64,000 bases of DNA from positions 1-64,000 of the forward strand of contig SOET01000017.1 in the NCBI GenBank assembly GCA_021646465.1, given 5' to 3'. How positions within the stretch are numbered: position 1 is the stretch's first letter; each line of letters begins with the position of its first letter. Below the pieces are notes generated by a model that ran no database searches, had not been told where the DNA came from, and saw only the letters and a list, made by a program, of their open reading frames with translations. A program made the translations under genes and the position numbers. Source of the DNA: Candidatus Kuenenia hertensis. GTDB taxonomy: Bacteria; Planctomycetota; Brocadiia; Brocadiales; Brocadiaceae. Of the stretch, positions 7,449-16,043 are shown in pieces.

Positions 7449-7738
7449 GGTTTAATCGCGGGCGATTGAACCTGCAAGAAAATTTGCCGTCAGAATTTTT
7501 CGTTCCTCTAAAGGCGGGTTCAGGTTTACAACCTGAACCCATGAGTTTATGTAGGTAGTAGAGGCTGGATTGAAACTTGGTATTTACGGGAATCAATGGC
7601 GAAAGTGACGGTAAAACGTGGGGGTTCAAGTTACAAACTTGAACCCGCGGAAGTTCCATCGAGGACGATTGAACCAGCAAGAATTTTTGCCGTCATAATT
7701 TTTAGTACTTCCGATGGTTCAATCTTGCAGATTGAACC
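7449..7738. repeat. Array of five GGTTCA-type hairpins
   Basis: Each unit has outer arms GGTTCA/TGAACC and an inner arm of four or five bases that differs between units but pairs with itself: inner arms ATCG, GGTT, AGTT and ATCT face their complements over loops of 3-5 bases. Units at 7516 and 7622 are perfect 25-base palindromes. Related units lie at 19024, 21402, 23691, 24667, 24755 and 25181. Confidence 0.85.
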
Positions 7739-7908
7739 ACGATATTTTGCATGTTAACAATATGCTGCAACAGGGGTCAGGATGGATGCTTCCGAGAACC
7801 AAATTTGAAGAAAGCCTTAATTCAATAGTATAGGAATTTTCATTGTTTTATGAGGCTTCCAGCTAATCGTTATCATATTATTAATGTAGCTGGAGGAAAA
7901 CTGTCCCT

Positions 7909-7948
7909 GCATCCCTTCCTTGCGAAGGAGGGGAAAGAGGGGTGGTTA
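7909..7948 (-). repeat. Palindromic CCCCTCC/GGAGGGG repeat
   Basis: This is the reverse complement of the element at 15997-16043, with a core of CCTCCTTCGCAAGGAGGGG and flanking CCACCC/GGGGTGG arms. Both copies lie in gene-free stretches. Confidence 0.7.
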
Positions 7949-8149
7949 TAATTCAAATGTTGCTCCAAAATATTCTGCGAGCTTGGAAATTCATCTTACA
8001 AACATATGATGAATTACAAAAAATCGGAAATGCTCCCCCCGACATTTCACTTGTCGCATATGGGGGGAGTATGTGTGTGTAAATTTTACCATGATGTGTG
8101 AAAAAAATAGTTCTGTGAGGCGATACGTTTCACAGATCGTTTGCAGAAA

Positions 8150-9085
8150 ATGATTATATTTGGACCCGTGCCGTCAAGGCGTTTAGGACGCAGTTTAGGC
8201 ATTAATAATATTCCGCCTAAAGTCTGTACTTATTCGTGCATCTATTGTCAGTTGGGACGTACTATTAAAATGAGTGCAAAACGCCGAGAATTTTATAAGC
8301 CTGATGAAATTCTGAAAGAAGCCAGAGTAAAAATCAAGAAGGCAGAAGAATTTGGAGAATCCATTGATTACCTTACTTTCGTACCCGACGGAGAGCCGAC
8401 TCTTGATTTTAATCTCGGCAAAGAGATTAAATTATTGAAATCTTTTGGAATAAAGATTGCCGTGATTACCAATTCTTCTCTTATTTGGCGCACCGATGTA
8501 AAAGAAGACCTTATGGAAGCCGATTGGGTTTCATTGAAGGTCGATTCGACAAATGAAGAGCTATGGCGCAGGATCAACCGGCCGCACCCTTCTTTACAGT
8601 TGCAATCGATTATGGACGGAATGGTCGGGTTTTCTCAAATGTTCAAGGGTGAGTTGGTGACGGAGACAATGGTGGTAAATGGCGTTAATGATCAAAAAGA
8701 ACACTTCGATGCTGTTGCTGATTATTTAGCACTCGTAAAGCCTTCTGTAGCCTACATTGCCATACCTACAAGACCTCCGGCAGTCAGGGATGTGCAGCCT
8801 CCGGAAGAGGCTGCAATTATTCGTGCACATCAAATATTTACGAAAACACTGAATCACGTGGAATATCTTATCGGGTACGAAGGAGACGATTTTGCCTTTA
8901 CGGGTAACGTTGAAGATGATTTGCTGAGTATTACCGCAGTACACCCGATGAAGGAAGAGGCGGTAAGAGATTATCTGGTGCGGGCGAAGGCCGATTGGTC
9001 AGTTATACAAAAATTAATTGATCACGGAAAACTCATTGAGTCGGTGTATGAGGGGCATAGATTTTATATGAGGAGGATTCAGTGA
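8150..9085 (+). CDS. Radical SAM protein, COG0731 type
   Basis: A protein of 311 residues if it starts at the ATG at 8150; a TTG at 8141 is also in frame, and neither has a clear ribosome-binding site. It opens with GPVPSRRLGRSLGINN, typical of this family, followed by the radical SAM cluster motif CTYSCIYC (C26, C30, C33). These bind a 4Fe-4S cluster that cleaves S-adenosylmethionine. The C-terminal 80 residues resemble a winged-helix-like segment (DDLLSITAVHPMKEEAV). The family is related to wyosine-synthesis enzymes but its bacterial reaction is not established. It stands alone, flanked by repeats. Confidence 0.85.
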   Translation: MIIFGPVPSRRLGRSLGINNIPPKVCTYSCIYCQLGRTIKMSAKRREFYKPDEILKEARVKIKKAEEFGESIDYLTFVPDGEPTLDFNLGKEIKLLKSFGIKIAVITNSSLIWRTDVKEDLMEADWVSLKVDSTNEELWRRINRPHPSLQLQSIMDGMVGFSQMFKGELVTETMVVNGVNDQKEHFDAVADYLALVKPSVAYIAIPTRPPAVRDVQPPEEAAIIRAHQIFTKTLNHVEYLIGYEGDDFAFTGNVEDDLLSITAVHPMKEEAVRDYLVRAKADWSVIQKLIDHGKLIESVYEGHRFYMRRIQ

Positions 9086-9103
9086 TAGCAGAAAAGCCAT
9101 TAT

Positions 9104-9161
9104 GTCGGGCAAGAAACCCGTATTGAAAAATAAGCATTGTCGGGTAAGAAACCCAACCTAC
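9104..9161. repeat. Degenerate pair of GTCGGG hairpins
   Basis: GTCGGGCAAGAAACCCG and GTCGGGTAAGAAACCC follow each other in the same orientation about 35 bases apart, with CCTAC at the end. This is a worn version of the 68-bp element at 6982, here just after the radical SAM gene. Confidence 0.6.
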
Positions 9162-9257
9162 GGGTCTCTCATTATTCGAATAAGCATAGAATTGAGATGA
9201 AAATTTGGAGCCGCTGATTTCTCTTCTTAAAAAATCTTTTAATAGGGAGGCTGGATA

Positions 9258-9442
9258 GTGAGAAAAAATGGATTTTCTGTTGTTTTGATTTCATTCATAT
9301 GTTTGTTGGGGATGCAATCATCGTATGCGAAATAGAAGGGATCGTGACATTTTTAAGGGCAACGACTGGAATTCAACCGGGGATTGAATATCCTATTTTA
9401 CCTGCTCCTGAAGAGGACACGCCCAAACCAAAACTCGATTGA
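9258..9442 (+). pseudogene. Frameshifted small secreted protein
   Basis: GGGAGG precedes a GTG that opens MRKNGFSVVLISFICLLG..SSYA, a convincing signal peptide, but the frame stops at 9333-9335 one codon after the expected cleavage site. Shifting back one base at 9329 continues as EIEGIVTFLRATTGIQPG.. to KPKLD and a stop at 9440-9442. A real frameshift or a one-base assembly error would both explain this. The intact product would be a secreted peptide of about 60 residues. Family unknown. It precedes the persulfide dioxygenase gene. Confidence 0.5.
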
Positions 9443-9463
9443 CAGAAATTTGGTTGTACAAAT

Positions 9464-9520
9464 GTATCTATTCAGCGAAATTTACCATATTCCCCCTTAT
9501 TAAAGGGGGTTAGGGGGTTG
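9464..9520. repeat. Repeat fragment with GTATCTATTCAGCG terminus
   Basis: GTATCTATTCAGCG is the same 14 bases that begin the complete element at 53002. It is followed by an internal CCCCCTTATTAAAGGGGG palindrome, but the opposite terminus is not seen, so this copy is partial or diverged. Confidence 0.6.
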
Positions 9521-9572
9521 TCTTGCATTTTACTGTTAATGACTACACAACTTTTCGGGAAGGAGGATTTAC

Positions 9573-10958
9573 ATGTATTTTAAACAAATTGCAGTGCCGG
9601 GTATTGGCTGCCTGTCGTATGTGATTGGCTGCCCTGCCGCAAAAGTTGCGGCAGTTATAGACCCGAAAAGAGATGTGCAGGACTACATTGATATTGCCAG
9701 GAACGAAGGCATGAAGATAACACACGTTATCGAAACACACATTCATGCCGATCATGTAAGCGGCAATTTGGAAATTCGCTCCCGTACCGGCGCTGATATC
9801 TATTTTCATGAAACGGCGCCTGTTACCTTCGAACATAAAAAACTGAAAGAAGGGGATATCATAGAACTGGGTACGGCAAAATTTGAGGTAATTCATACCC
9901 CCGGACACACCCCGCATTCTCTCTCTCTTTTAGTAACTGATAAAAGCAGATCAGAGGAACCCTGGCTCATTCTCAGCGGAGACCTTCTCTTTGTCGGCGA
10001 TATAGGAAGGCCCGATCTGGCGGGGAAGGAGCTGCTGGAAGAACAGGTGAAAAATCTTTATGAAAGTATTTATAACAAACTTGGCAAATTATCCGACCGT
10101 TTAGAGGTCTATCCGGCGCATGGGCAAGGTTCGCTTTGCGGGAAAGGAATGAGTTCCAAAACCAGCACTACGCTGGGATATGAACGTCATACAAACCCTC
10201 TTCTCCATCTTGATTCTATGGAAGAGTTTAAAAAATCCTTTATGCAGGAATATCCGGCCAGGCCAAAGAGTTTTTCACACATTATATCAATGAACACAAA
10301 AGGCGCCCCCTGGATGGACAGAAGCATTGATGACAGACCTCTGACGCCGTCACAATTCCGGGATGCCATGAAAATTGGTGGGAAGGTTATAGATACAAGG
10401 GATGCTCCCGCGTACGGCGGTGTGCATATTCCGGGAAGTATTAACATTGGTTTTGGAAATCAGATGGTCAATTGGATTGGTATGGCAGTGGAGCCGGAGT
10501 CAAAGATACTCCTCGTCTTTACCGAAGGTACAAAGTATAGAGATATGTGCACTCTTCTTTACAGGATTGGCTATGATAATATTCTTGGATATTTGCAAGG
10601 CGGGATTCCTGCATGGCAGGAGCATGGTTTCCCGATAGAAAGACTTCCTCAAATCTCCGTGCAGGAATTACAGGATGAAATAAAAAGGAAAACGTATCGG
10701 CATATAATAGATGTCAGGTCGGAAGCAGAATGGAATAAAGGGCACATAGAGGAAGCCGAGCTTTTGCCGCTGACAGAAATGCTTCTGAAAGAAGAAGTGA
10801 ATCTGCCAAAAGAGGAAAAAATGATAGTTACCTGCCGCGTAGGATATCGGGGGAATATGGGGGCAAGTTACTTACAAATGCGCGGATTTAAAAACGTACA
10901 CAATCTGGCCGGTGGCATGCAGGCATGGGCTAATGCCGGGTTCCCGGTAAAGATTTGA
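9573..10958 (+). CDS. CstB-like persulfide dioxygenase with pseudo-rhodanese and rhodanese domains
   Basis: A 461-residue cytoplasmic enzyme with GGAAGGAGG ahead of the start. Residues 1-240 are a metallo-beta-lactamase fold of the ETHE1 type: HIHADH at 56-61, H112, D137 and H183 as iron ligands. Residues about 255-355 are a rhodanese-like domain whose active loop (VFTEGTKYRD) has Thr317 where Cys is expected, so it should be inactive. Residues about 362-461 are a rhodanese with Cys421 in TCRVGYRG. This dioxygenase/pseudo-rhodanese/rhodanese order is that of CstB, which oxidises persulfides to sulfite and thiosulfate. It heads the sulfide-oxidation block with DUF1641, SQR and SulP genes. Confidence 0.9.
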   Translation: MYFKQIAVPGIGCLSYVIGCPAAKVAAVIDPKRDVQDYIDIARNEGMKITHVIETHIHADHVSGNLEIRSRTGADIYFHETAPVTFEHKKLKEGDIIELGTAKFEVIHTPGHTPHSLSLLVTDKSRSEEPWLILSGDLLFVGDIGRPDLAGKELLEEQVKNLYESIYNKLGKLSDRLEVYPAHGQGSLCGKGMSSKTSTTLGYERHTNPLLHLDSMEEFKKSFMQEYPARPKSFSHIISMNTKGAPWMDRSIDDRPLTPSQFRDAMKIGGKVIDTRDAPAYGGVHIPGSINIGFGNQMVNWIGMAVEPESKILLVFTEGTKYRDMCTLLYRIGYDNILGYLQGGIPAWQEHGFPIERLPQISVQELQDEIKRKTYRHIIDVRSEAEWNKGHIEEAELLPLTEMLLKEEVNLPKEEKMIVTCRVGYRGNMGASYLQMRGFKNVHNLAGGMQAWANAGFPVKI

Positions 10959-11043
10959 TACATTCTTTAAGAAGAAAAGAAAGAGCATTTCTACAGGGAT
11001 GAAATCGTGGACAAAAAATAACAAAAAGGGATGAGGATGAAAT

Positions 11044-11748
11044 ATGGAACATGACAAAAAAGAAAAATCCATGTTACAGGAGAGTGCGGATACTGCCAGG
11101 ATAGCCGAACTCTTAACGCAGGTATCAGGGCGTATTGATTCTCTTGAGAGGTCGCTATCAGGCATCGAAGTTATAGCCAAAAAACTTCCTGCGGTGATGG
11201 CGGTAACAACTGACGCAGCAGACGAGTATTATCGGGAAACTGCCAAATCCGGAATCGACATCGATGAACGCTTTAAAAAAGTAAGCGAATTGTTAATCCA
11301 GCTTACCGATCCCAAAAAGATCGATACCATTTCCCAATTTATAGAAAAAATCGACAATCTGACGCCTCTCCTGGAACAATTAGAGAGAATGCCTGATACC
11401 CTCGCAGTAATGGTAGATTCATTTGACGAACTGTGCAGAAATGCCCAACGATCAGGACTCGATCTTGAATCGATTATAAAACAAGGAAAGAACGCAGCAG
11501 CAATATTTAACGAACTTCTCAAATCTGACGAGTTAAAAACTCTTATGAATTCAGGCATTTTGGACCCCAAAGCGGTAAGTGTTGTAGCGCAAGCCGGATG
11601 TGCACTGGCGGAATGTAGAGAAGATCGTCCCCAAAAAATCGGATTGATAGGCCTTATGAAAGCAATATGGAATTGTGATCTGCAACGCGCACTTGGATTT
11701 CTTATTAGTTTTGGCAAACGATTTGGACGTTTGCTTAATAAAAATTAA
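11044..11748 (+). CDS. DUF1641 family protein
   Basis: A 234-residue soluble, helical, Leu-rich protein without a signal peptide. The region from about residue 35 has repeated amphipathic helices, and the C-terminal segment IGLIGLMKAIWNCDLQRALGFLI is the hallmark of DUF1641. DUF1641 genes commonly adjoin sulfide:quinone oxidoreductase genes, as here; their role is unknown and may be to help SQR bind the membrane or a quinone. Its stop codon overlaps the 9-base direct repeat that flanks the mobile element at 11753. Confidence 0.85.
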   Translation: MEHDKKEKSMLQESADTARIAELLTQVSGRIDSLERSLSGIEVIAKKLPAVMAVTTDAADEYYRETAKSGIDIDERFKKVSELLIQLTDPKKIDTISQFIEKIDNLTPLLEQLERMPDTLAVMVDSFDELCRNAQRSGLDLESIIKQGKNAAAIFNELLKSDELKTLMNSGILDPKAVSVVAQAGCALAECREDRPQKIGLIGLMKAIWNCDLQRALGFLISFGKRFGRLLNKN

Positions 11749-11752
11749 GAAT

Positions 11753-11918
11753 CAGTATTGTCCGGTTAGGAATTTGCGCGTACCGTTTTTGTCATACCCG
11801 AATGCTTTTATCGGGTATCCAGAGGTTTGTTTATTATGGATTCCCGCTAAAAACATGCGGGAATGACAGCTTTAGAACAAGGAAATAAAACATGCAAATT
11901 CCTAACCGGACAATGGTG
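11753..11918. mobile_element. MITE-like element with 9-bp direct-repeat flanks
   Basis: The left end CAGTATTGTCCGGTTAGG and the right end, read inverted, CACCATTGTCCGGTTAGG match over 25 bases with two differences. The 166-bp element is flanked by ATTAAGAAT at 11744-11752 and 11919-11927, a 9-bp direct repeat consistent with target-site duplication. It has no coding capacity. Inside is an imperfect palindrome of the TGGATTCCCGC...GCGGGAATGAC type. It sits exactly at the 3' end of the DUF1641 gene. Confidence 0.85.
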
Positions 11919-11985
11919 ATTAAGAATAATTGTTTATTAAGAAAAAAAATATACATACCTTGATGTTTTAGGAATTTCAATCTTC

Positions 11986-12049
11986 GTAGGGTGGGCATTG
12001 CCCACCGAAAAGGTATGCAATGTCAGATGGTGGGCAATGCCCACCCTAC
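11986..12049. repeat. GTAGGGTGGGCATTGCC inverted repeat
   Basis: GTAGGGTGGGCATTGCCCACC at the left is answered by its reverse complement at the right, over a 22-base spacer. Each arm contains a small palindrome (GGGCATTGCCC), the same nested design as the GTCGGG elements. It lies immediately upstream of the SQR ribosome-binding site, where it could affect transcript structure. Confidence 0.8.
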
Positions 12050-12081
12050 AGTTAAATTCTCTCTATACAGGAGACTGATGA

Positions 12082-13275
12082 ATGGTACAGAAAGATCATT
12101 ATCAAGTGTTAATTGTGGGCGGTGGTACCGGAGGCATTACGGTAGCAGCCCAATTACACAAAAGTCAAAAAATCCCGGATATTGCAGTAATTGAACCTTC
12201 GGAAAAATTGTATTACCAGCCAATCTGGACGCTTGTTGGCGCCGGGGTTTTCCCCAAAGAGGTGTCCGAACGGGAAACAAAAGAATTTGTTCCTGCTGAC
12301 GTTGTCTGGATTAAAGATAAGGTTGCTCAGTTTGATCCTGAGAAAAATAATCTTACTACTGAAGCCGGAAAGGTAATCGGATACGATTATTTGATAGTGG
12401 CGGCTGGCATTCAGCTCGACTGGGACAAAATACCCGGCCTCAAGGAATCAATCGGAAAAAACGGCGTCTGTAGTAATTATTCATATCAAACGGTTGGTTC
12501 AACCTGGGAAAGTATTCGAAATTTTCAGGGCGGAAACGCCATTTTTACCCAGCCGGACACCCCTATTAAATGCGGCGGGGCGCCTCAGAAAATTTGTTAT
12601 CTGGCAGAACACTATTTCCGGAAATCCGGCGTGCGGGAAAAGAGCACTATTACCTTTGCGCTTCCGCAAGGAGTGATTTTTGGAGTGAAGAAATATGCTG
12701 ATGCACTTGTGGAAGTGGCCAAAAAGAAAGGCATCGGTGTGAAGTATCAGCATAATCTGACAGAATTACGATCCGATAAAAAAGAGGCAATATTCAGGAA
12801 GGTTGATACGGGGGAAGACGTTGTTATGAAATATGACATGATTCATGTGACTCCGCCGATGAGCGCCCCGGATTTTTTGAAAAAGAGCCCGATTGCAAGT
12901 GAAAATGGTTGGGTGGACGTAAATAAAGATACATTGCAACATAACCGTTATGAAAATATTTTTGCAGTTGGCGACTGCAGCAGCCTTCCCACATCAAAGA
13001 CTGCTGCTGCTATCCGGAAGCAGGCGCCGGTACTTGTTCATAATTTATTATCCAAAATCAACGGAGCGCCATTGGATGATTCTTATGATGGCTACACTGC
13101 CTGTCCTATAGTAACCGGATACGGAAGCCTGATTCTTGCTGAGTTTGATTATGACAAAAATCCGAAAGAGACCTTTCCCTTTGACCAGGCGCAGGAACGT
13201 TACAGCATGTATGTAATGAAGGCTTATATGTTGCCGCGGATGTACTGGCATGGAATGCTGAGAGGGCGTGTGTGA
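12082..13275 (+). CDS. sqr: Sulfide:quinone oxidoreductase, type II-like
   Basis: A 397-residue FAD enzyme that would oxidise sulfide at the membrane surface and reduce quinone. It has the N-terminal dinucleotide motif VGGGTGGIT (12-20), the second FAD motif AVGDCSSLPTSKTAAA near 294-309, and the active-site pattern PIKCGGAPQKICYLAE with Cys164. Cys340 (in YTACPIVTGYG) is the likely partner. The PIKCxGAPQK motif is that of the type II, mitochondrial-like group. The start follows CAGGAGACTG. Its neighbours, a CstB-like enzyme, DUF1641 and SulP, fit a sulfide to persulfide to sulfite path. Confidence 0.92.
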   Translation: MVQKDHYQVLIVGGGTGGITVAAQLHKSQKIPDIAVIEPSEKLYYQPIWTLVGAGVFPKEVSERETKEFVPADVVWIKDKVAQFDPEKNNLTTEAGKVIGYDYLIVAAGIQLDWDKIPGLKESIGKNGVCSNYSYQTVGSTWESIRNFQGGNAIFTQPDTPIKCGGAPQKICYLAEHYFRKSGVREKSTITFALPQGVIFGVKKYADALVEVAKKKGIGVKYQHNLTELRSDKKEAIFRKVDTGEDVVMKYDMIHVTPPMSAPDFLKKSPIASENGWVDVNKDTLQHNRYENIFAVGDCSSLPTSKTAAAIRKQAPVLVHNLLSKINGAPLDDSYDGYTACPIVTGYGSLILAEFDYDKNPKETFPFDQAQERYSMYVMKAYMLPRMYWHGMLRGRV

Positions 13276-13339
13276 CATATTATTTACAACCGAAAATTGA
13301 AATAGTCTGTCTAACTATTTGTTATGAGAAGAGGTGTAA

Positions 13340-15004
13340 ATGAGCAGGGTGGAGGGGATATTTCCCGGTATTTATTCAATTCTCAGATACAAAAAGGAAT
13401 TTCTCAGAGGGGATATCAATTCCGGTCTGACCGTGGCCGTACTGCTCGTTCCCCAGGCCATGGCCTATGCAATGCTTGCCGGATTGCCTCCGATCACAGG
13501 TCTTTATGCTTCTACTTTTCCACTTTTTGTCTATGCGTTTTTCGGATCATCAAGACAACTGGCAGTCGGACCTGTTGCCATTGTGTCCATCATTGTTTTT
13601 TCCTCTCTTTCAGAGGTAACAACACCAGGTTCACCTGATTATATTAATCTTGCCCGGTTATTGGCGCTTATGGTTGGGTGTATCCAGATTGTACTATGGT
13701 TTTTCAGATTGGGATTTATTGTAAATTTCTTTTCCCATGCCGTGATCAGTGGTTTTACTTCTGCCGCTGCTCTTATTATCGGCTTCAGCCAGATAAAACA
13801 TTTATTTGGAATAAAACTTCCCTCCACTCATTCTATTTTTCATCTGATTCATGAATTGTTTGGGAAAATTTCTGAAACCAATATTCATTCGCTTCTGATA
13901 GGACTATCCGCTGTGGGAGTGATTTTCTTTTTTAAGAGGAAATTCCCCTTTTTTCCCGCCTCTTTATTTGTGGTAGTTTTGGGAGTCATGGTGGTATATT
14001 TTTTTAAACTCCATGATCGGGGAGTGCAAATTGTCGGTGATGTTCCCCGGGGGGTACCAGGTTTAAACATACCAAATTTATATGATTTTGCGCTGATCAA
14101 ATCCCTTCTTCCCCCTGCATTGACTATTGTTTTTGTGGGATTTATGGAATCCATTGCCATCGCAAAGAAAATGGCTGCCAGGGAAAAATATCACATTAAT
14201 CCCGACTACGAGTTCAGAGGTCTGGCTTTTTCAAATATTGTTTCAGGACTTTTTTCCGGTTATCCGGTAACCGGTGGATTTTCAAGAACTGCGGTCAACT
14301 ATGAAGCAGGAGCGAAAACGGTTCTATCGTCAGTAATTACTTCAATCATGATTATTCTGGTATTGCTTTTTCTCACGCCGCTTTTTTACTATCTTCCGAA
14401 AAGTGTCCTGGCCTCCATTATCCTGGTAGCTGTGGCGGGTCTTGTGGATGTGAAGGACTTTAAGAATCTTATAAAACTTGATAAAAAGGATGGTTTTCTC
14501 CTTCTTTTTACTTTTGTCCTGACTTTGGGGTTTGGCATTGAGACCGGTATTATTTCAGGAGTCATCCTTTCCCTTCTCTTTTTTATATGGGAAAGTGCTC
14601 ATCCCCATATTGCCGAAGTAGGGTATTGGGAAGAAGAGGGGGTATTAAAGAATGTTAAATATTATGATGATGTGAAAACCAGGGATGACGTCCTGGTCAT
14701 AAGAATTGACCGTTCCATTTACTTTGCCAACATCGGTTTTATTGAAAGTTACATTAATAAGGCTATAAAAGACAAAGGTGAAGTTAAAAGTATTATTCTC
14801 GATTTTTCTGCGGTAAATGACATTGATGGAACTGCGATTATCGAACTTGATGAAATGATTGATAATTATTACAAACGCAACATCAGCGTTATGCTCGCTA
14901 ATGTGAAAACCCCTTTAAAAGCAATGCTTAATAAAAAGGTATGGCAACATGAGATGGATTATGAATTGACCACCAAAAATATCGCTCAAATATTAAAGGG
15001 TTAG
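13340..15004 (+). CDS. SulP family anion permease with STAS domain
   Basis: A 554-residue inner-membrane transporter with ribosome-binding site AGAAGAGG. The N-terminal part has the SulP signature VAVLLVPQAMAYAMLAGLPPI, followed by roughly ten to twelve hydrophobic segments and the conserved GGFSRTAVN near residues 311-320. The C-terminal STAS domain runs from about residue 440 to the end, with the ILDFSAVNDIDGTA core. SulP proteins exchange sulfate, bicarbonate or other anions. Position after SQR suggests sulfate or sulfite traffic in sulfide oxidation, but bicarbonate is possible. Confidence 0.9.
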   Translation: MSRVEGIFPGIYSILRYKKEFLRGDINSGLTVAVLLVPQAMAYAMLAGLPPITGLYASTFPLFVYAFFGSSRQLAVGPVAIVSIIVFSSLSEVTTPGSPDYINLARLLALMVGCIQIVLWFFRLGFIVNFFSHAVISGFTSAAALIIGFSQIKHLFGIKLPSTHSIFHLIHELFGKISETNIHSLLIGLSAVGVIFFFKRKFPFFPASLFVVVLGVMVVYFFKLHDRGVQIVGDVPRGVPGLNIPNLYDFALIKSLLPPALTIVFVGFMESIAIAKKMAAREKYHINPDYEFRGLAFSNIVSGLFSGYPVTGGFSRTAVNYEAGAKTVLSSVITSIMIILVLLFLTPLFYYLPKSVLASIILVAVAGLVDVKDFKNLIKLDKKDGFLLLFTFVLTLGFGIETGIISGVILSLLFFIWESAHPHIAEVGYWEEEGVLKNVKYYDDVKTRDDVLVIRIDRSIYFANIGFIESYINKAIKDKGEVKSIILDFSAVNDIDGTAIIELDEMIDNYYKRNISVMLANVKTPLKAMLNKKVWQHEMDYELTTKNIAQILKG

Positions 15005-15059
15005 CAATGCAAAAATGATAATAGGGATTCAGTTATATTTTGCCTGCCTGGCAAAAGCT

Positions 15060-15116
15060 ATGGAAAGGAGGTGGTGGAGATGTCTTGCTTTTGGTTTCTG
15101 TCTCTGTAATTTATGA
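15060..15116 (+). other. Very short open frames behind a perfect ribosome-binding site
   Basis: AAAGGAGGTGG at 15064-15074 precedes an ATG at 15080 that encodes only nine residues (MSCFWFLSL). An ATG at 15060 opens an overlapping 18-codon frame rich in Trp and Cys (MERRWWRCLAFGFC). A leader peptide for the gene at 15216 is conceivable, but nothing besides the strong site supports it. Confidence 0.25.
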
Positions 15117-15215
15117 GGTTTGTAGTATGTGATTTTTTCGTTTTATTAATTTTTTTAATGAGAGGTGCTTTTTACGTTAACCGGAAGTTTTTAATAGTAA
15201 TACAGGAGGAAACAT

Positions 15216-15857
15216 ATGCGTACAAAATTCAATATATCTATTATGGTAATGGCATTATGCTGCATTTCTTTTCTTTATACCTCGAATGTTATTGCAGGAG
15301 GGAAATACTCGGCAGAAGGTGTCTTCGTTGAAGGATGCAATTGCGATGTGCCTTGCCCTTGCGAACTGATTAGTTTTGAAATGGGATGCGAAACTATCGC
15401 TGCAATCTCACTGAGCATGGGTGAATTTGAAGGTGAAAATCTGTCAGGTGCAAAAATTGCGTATGCCACTGAGCCGGGGAAATGGGTGCGTATTTATGTT
15501 GATGCAAAAGATGAGAAACAGAAGCAGGCAGCCACCAGGTTTGCTGAAAGTGTTTTTGCTTCGTTTGGTAAAGTTGAAAAGACTGATAGTGCAAAGATTA
15601 ATTTTTCCGGTTCTGACGGAAAATACAACGTTACCGTAAATGACGGCAAAATCGCGTCCCTGAGTACTGAGCCTATTCTCGGAGGGGATAACAAAACCCC
15701 TGTGATCCATATGAATACCAAAAGTAAATTGTCTCCGGTCTTTATGCAGGGCAGGGTTGTTTCCGGCAATTATAGCGATGGTGATAGAAACTTTGAATTC
15801 AAAGGGACCAACGCTTACTTCAACACAAACATAAAATGTGAAAAGTGCGAAAAATAA
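15216..15857 (+). CDS. Exported DUF1326 protein
   Basis: A 213-residue protein with CAGGAGG before the start and a signal peptide ending near VIAGGKY. The mature protein opens with EGVFVEGCNCDVPCPC, the defining Cys cluster of DUF1326, and ends with NIKCEKCEK. Members of this family have a conserved beta-rich domain of unknown function and are often found near copper or cytochrome genes. Usual members are cytoplasmic; this one appears exported. The Cys set could bind copper. It follows the SulP gene after about 210 bases. Confidence 0.8.
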   Translation: MRTKFNISIMVMALCCISFLYTSNVIAGGKYSAEGVFVEGCNCDVPCPCELISFEMGCETIAAISLSMGEFEGENLSGAKIAYATEPGKWVRIYVDAKDEKQKQAATRFAESVFASFGKVEKTDSAKINFSGSDGKYNVTVNDGKIASLSTEPILGGDNKTPVIHMNTKSKLSPVFMQGRVVSGNYSDGDRNFEFKGTNAYFNTNIKCEKCEK

Positions 15858-15890
15858 CCTTTAATATACAACACTATGGTGTATCGAGAT

Positions 15891-15915
15891 TAGAGACGCA
15901 TGCAATGCGTCTCTA
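15891..15915. repeat. GTAGAGAC-family hairpin
   Basis: TAGAGACGCAT-GCA-ATGCGTCTCTA is a perfect palindrome. The copy at 44139-44166 has the same arms and the same downstream AAGTCTCGCCTGT. Confidence 0.75.
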
Positions 15916-15996
15916 CAAGTCTCGCCTGTCTGTTGGCAGAATGCTTATAATCTGAATATCCATAATCCGAACGAGGCGGAAACTGTAACCAAAGAT

Positions 15997-16043
15997 AACC
16001 ACCCTCTTTCCCCTCCTTCGCAAGGAGGGGATGAAGGGGTGGT
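15997..16043 (+). repeat. Palindromic CCCCTCC/GGAGGGG repeat
   Basis: CCTCCTTCGCAAGGAGGGG forms the core, with CCACCC at the left and GGGGTGG at the right. The other copy, in opposite orientation, is at 7909-7948. Confidence 0.7.

Larger units (their letters stand above)
7417..8149. other. Repeat-filled intergenic region
   Basis: No gene is supported in these 730 bases. They hold five GGTTCA-type hairpins (7449-7472, 7516-7540, 7622-7646, 7653-7675, 7716-7738), an inverted copy of the CCTCCTTCGCAAGGAGGGG element (7909-7948), and an AATCGGAAATGCTCCC motif (8013-8039). Open frames on either strand here are built of repeat sequence. Confidence 0.7.

Noticed and set aside
7426-7680. 84-codon minus-strand frame
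   Set aside because: Built entirely of GGTTCA-type hairpins, so a by-product of the repeats.
7449-7738. CRISPR-like array
   Set aside because: Spacing between the five palindromes is irregular, arms vary, and no cas gene is present.
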